Assembly: GCA_031254535.1 (NCBI GenBank) | Contig: JAIRUG010000076.1 | Location: 1 to 7,088, forward strand | DNA: 7,088 nucleotides | Reading direction: 5' to 3' | DNA from: Rickettsia sp. | GTDB lineage: Bacteria; Pseudomonadota; Alphaproteobacteria; Rickettsiales; Rickettsiaceae | Shown here: positions 6,880 to 7,088 of the stretch, piece by piece | Layout: each line of letters starts with the position of its first letter | Numbering within the stretch: the first letter of the stretch is position 1 | Notes under the pieces: model-generated | Told to the model about the DNA's origin: nothing | Seen by the model: the letters and a program-made list of their open reading frames with translations, nothing else | Database searches by the model: none | Position numbers and translations under genes: made by a program

Positions 6880-7088
6880 ATGAAAATACAAGACTATAAA
6901 TTTTATAATGATTTAATATCACAGACTGTGGTCGAGGAAATTTGGTTATTTGGCTCTAGAGTAAGGAACGATAATGGGACCGTTGAAAGATAAAAATTTG
7001 CTCTAATTTCAAAAAAAAGAAACAAAATCTTTTGTCTAAAAAATTACAAAAAAAATCATCAACTCTAATATTTTTAAAAGATTGCAAT
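6880..7088 (+). pseudogene. Remnant of an MNT-type nucleotidyltransferase (HEPN-partner antitoxin family)
   Basis: An ATG at 6880 opens 37 codons ending in EEIWLFGSRVRNDNGTVER and then TAA (6991-6993). The W-L-F-G-S-R-x-R segment is the nucleotide-binding start of minimal nucleotidyltransferases (Pol-beta fold), which continue as RSDIDLA with the two metal-binding Asp residues. Here the stop falls exactly at that point and the Asp-x-Asp pair is missing. After the stop the same frame reads KFALIS, resembling the expected DLALIS. A shifted frame from 7043 gives ITKKIINSNIFK, like the later part of the family (an I-x-x-I-I-x-x-A-N-x-L-x-K-I-D pattern). The gene therefore looks decayed by a small deletion plus a later frameshift, and continues past the window. 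Intact relatives sit beside a HEPN toxin (MntA-HepT type) and AMPylate it; that partner, if present, would lie to the right. The family call is fairly sure, the decay reading somewhat less so. Confidence 0.65.

Overview
The window is AT-rich and looks like a Rickettsiaceae-type alphaproteobacterial genome. Three things suggest this: the gene neighbourhood (propionyl-CoA carboxylase pccB and pccA followed by an ntrY-type sensor kinase), the strongly A/T-biased codon use, and several intergenic palindromes with CGTCATTGCGAGGA and GAAGCAATCCA arms of the kind scattered through Rickettsia-like genomes. A decayed ribulose-phosphate 3-epimerase gene is also present. From memory, non-oxidative pentose phosphate genes are kept in the Torix group ('Ca. 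Tisiphia') and 'Ca. Megaira' but absent from classic Rickettsia, so one of those lineages or a relative is plausible. That placement is inference.

Layout. Positions 1-115 (minus strand) hold the start of an IS630-family insertion sequence that runs off the left edge. It abuts the 3' end of a broken rpe gene (114-702, minus), which also carries an internal frameshift near 491-492. A 136-bp divergent spacer leads to pccB (839-2383, plus). A 208-bp spacer with a long imperfect hairpin and a good extended -10 promoter leads to pccA (2592-4598). The next 291 bp (4599-4889) contain no gene and are mostly two back-to-back copies (A and B) of a ~90-bp palindromic repeat. ntrY follows (4890-6728), and a third copy (C) lies just after it in the opposite orientation to copy A. 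The right end (6880-7088) is a decayed MNT-type nucleotidyltransferase, the antitoxin-like partner of HEPN proteins.

Function. PccB (carboxyltransferase) and PccA (biotin carboxylase plus biotin carrier) together form a complete acyl-CoA carboxylase. PccB has Ile where propionyl-specific enzymes usually have Asp in the substrate pocket, so the preferred acyl-CoA is open to question. NtrY is a membrane histidine kinase without a recognisable PAS domain; its usual partner NtrX is not in the window. The rest is a record of reductive decay: an IS-truncated, frameshifted epimerase, a broken toxin-antitoxin-type gene, and repeats in the spacers. I found no new multi-gene system. The most useful leads are the PccB pocket substitution, the inverted repeat pair bracketing ntrY, the doubly broken rpe and the hairpin between pccB and pccA.
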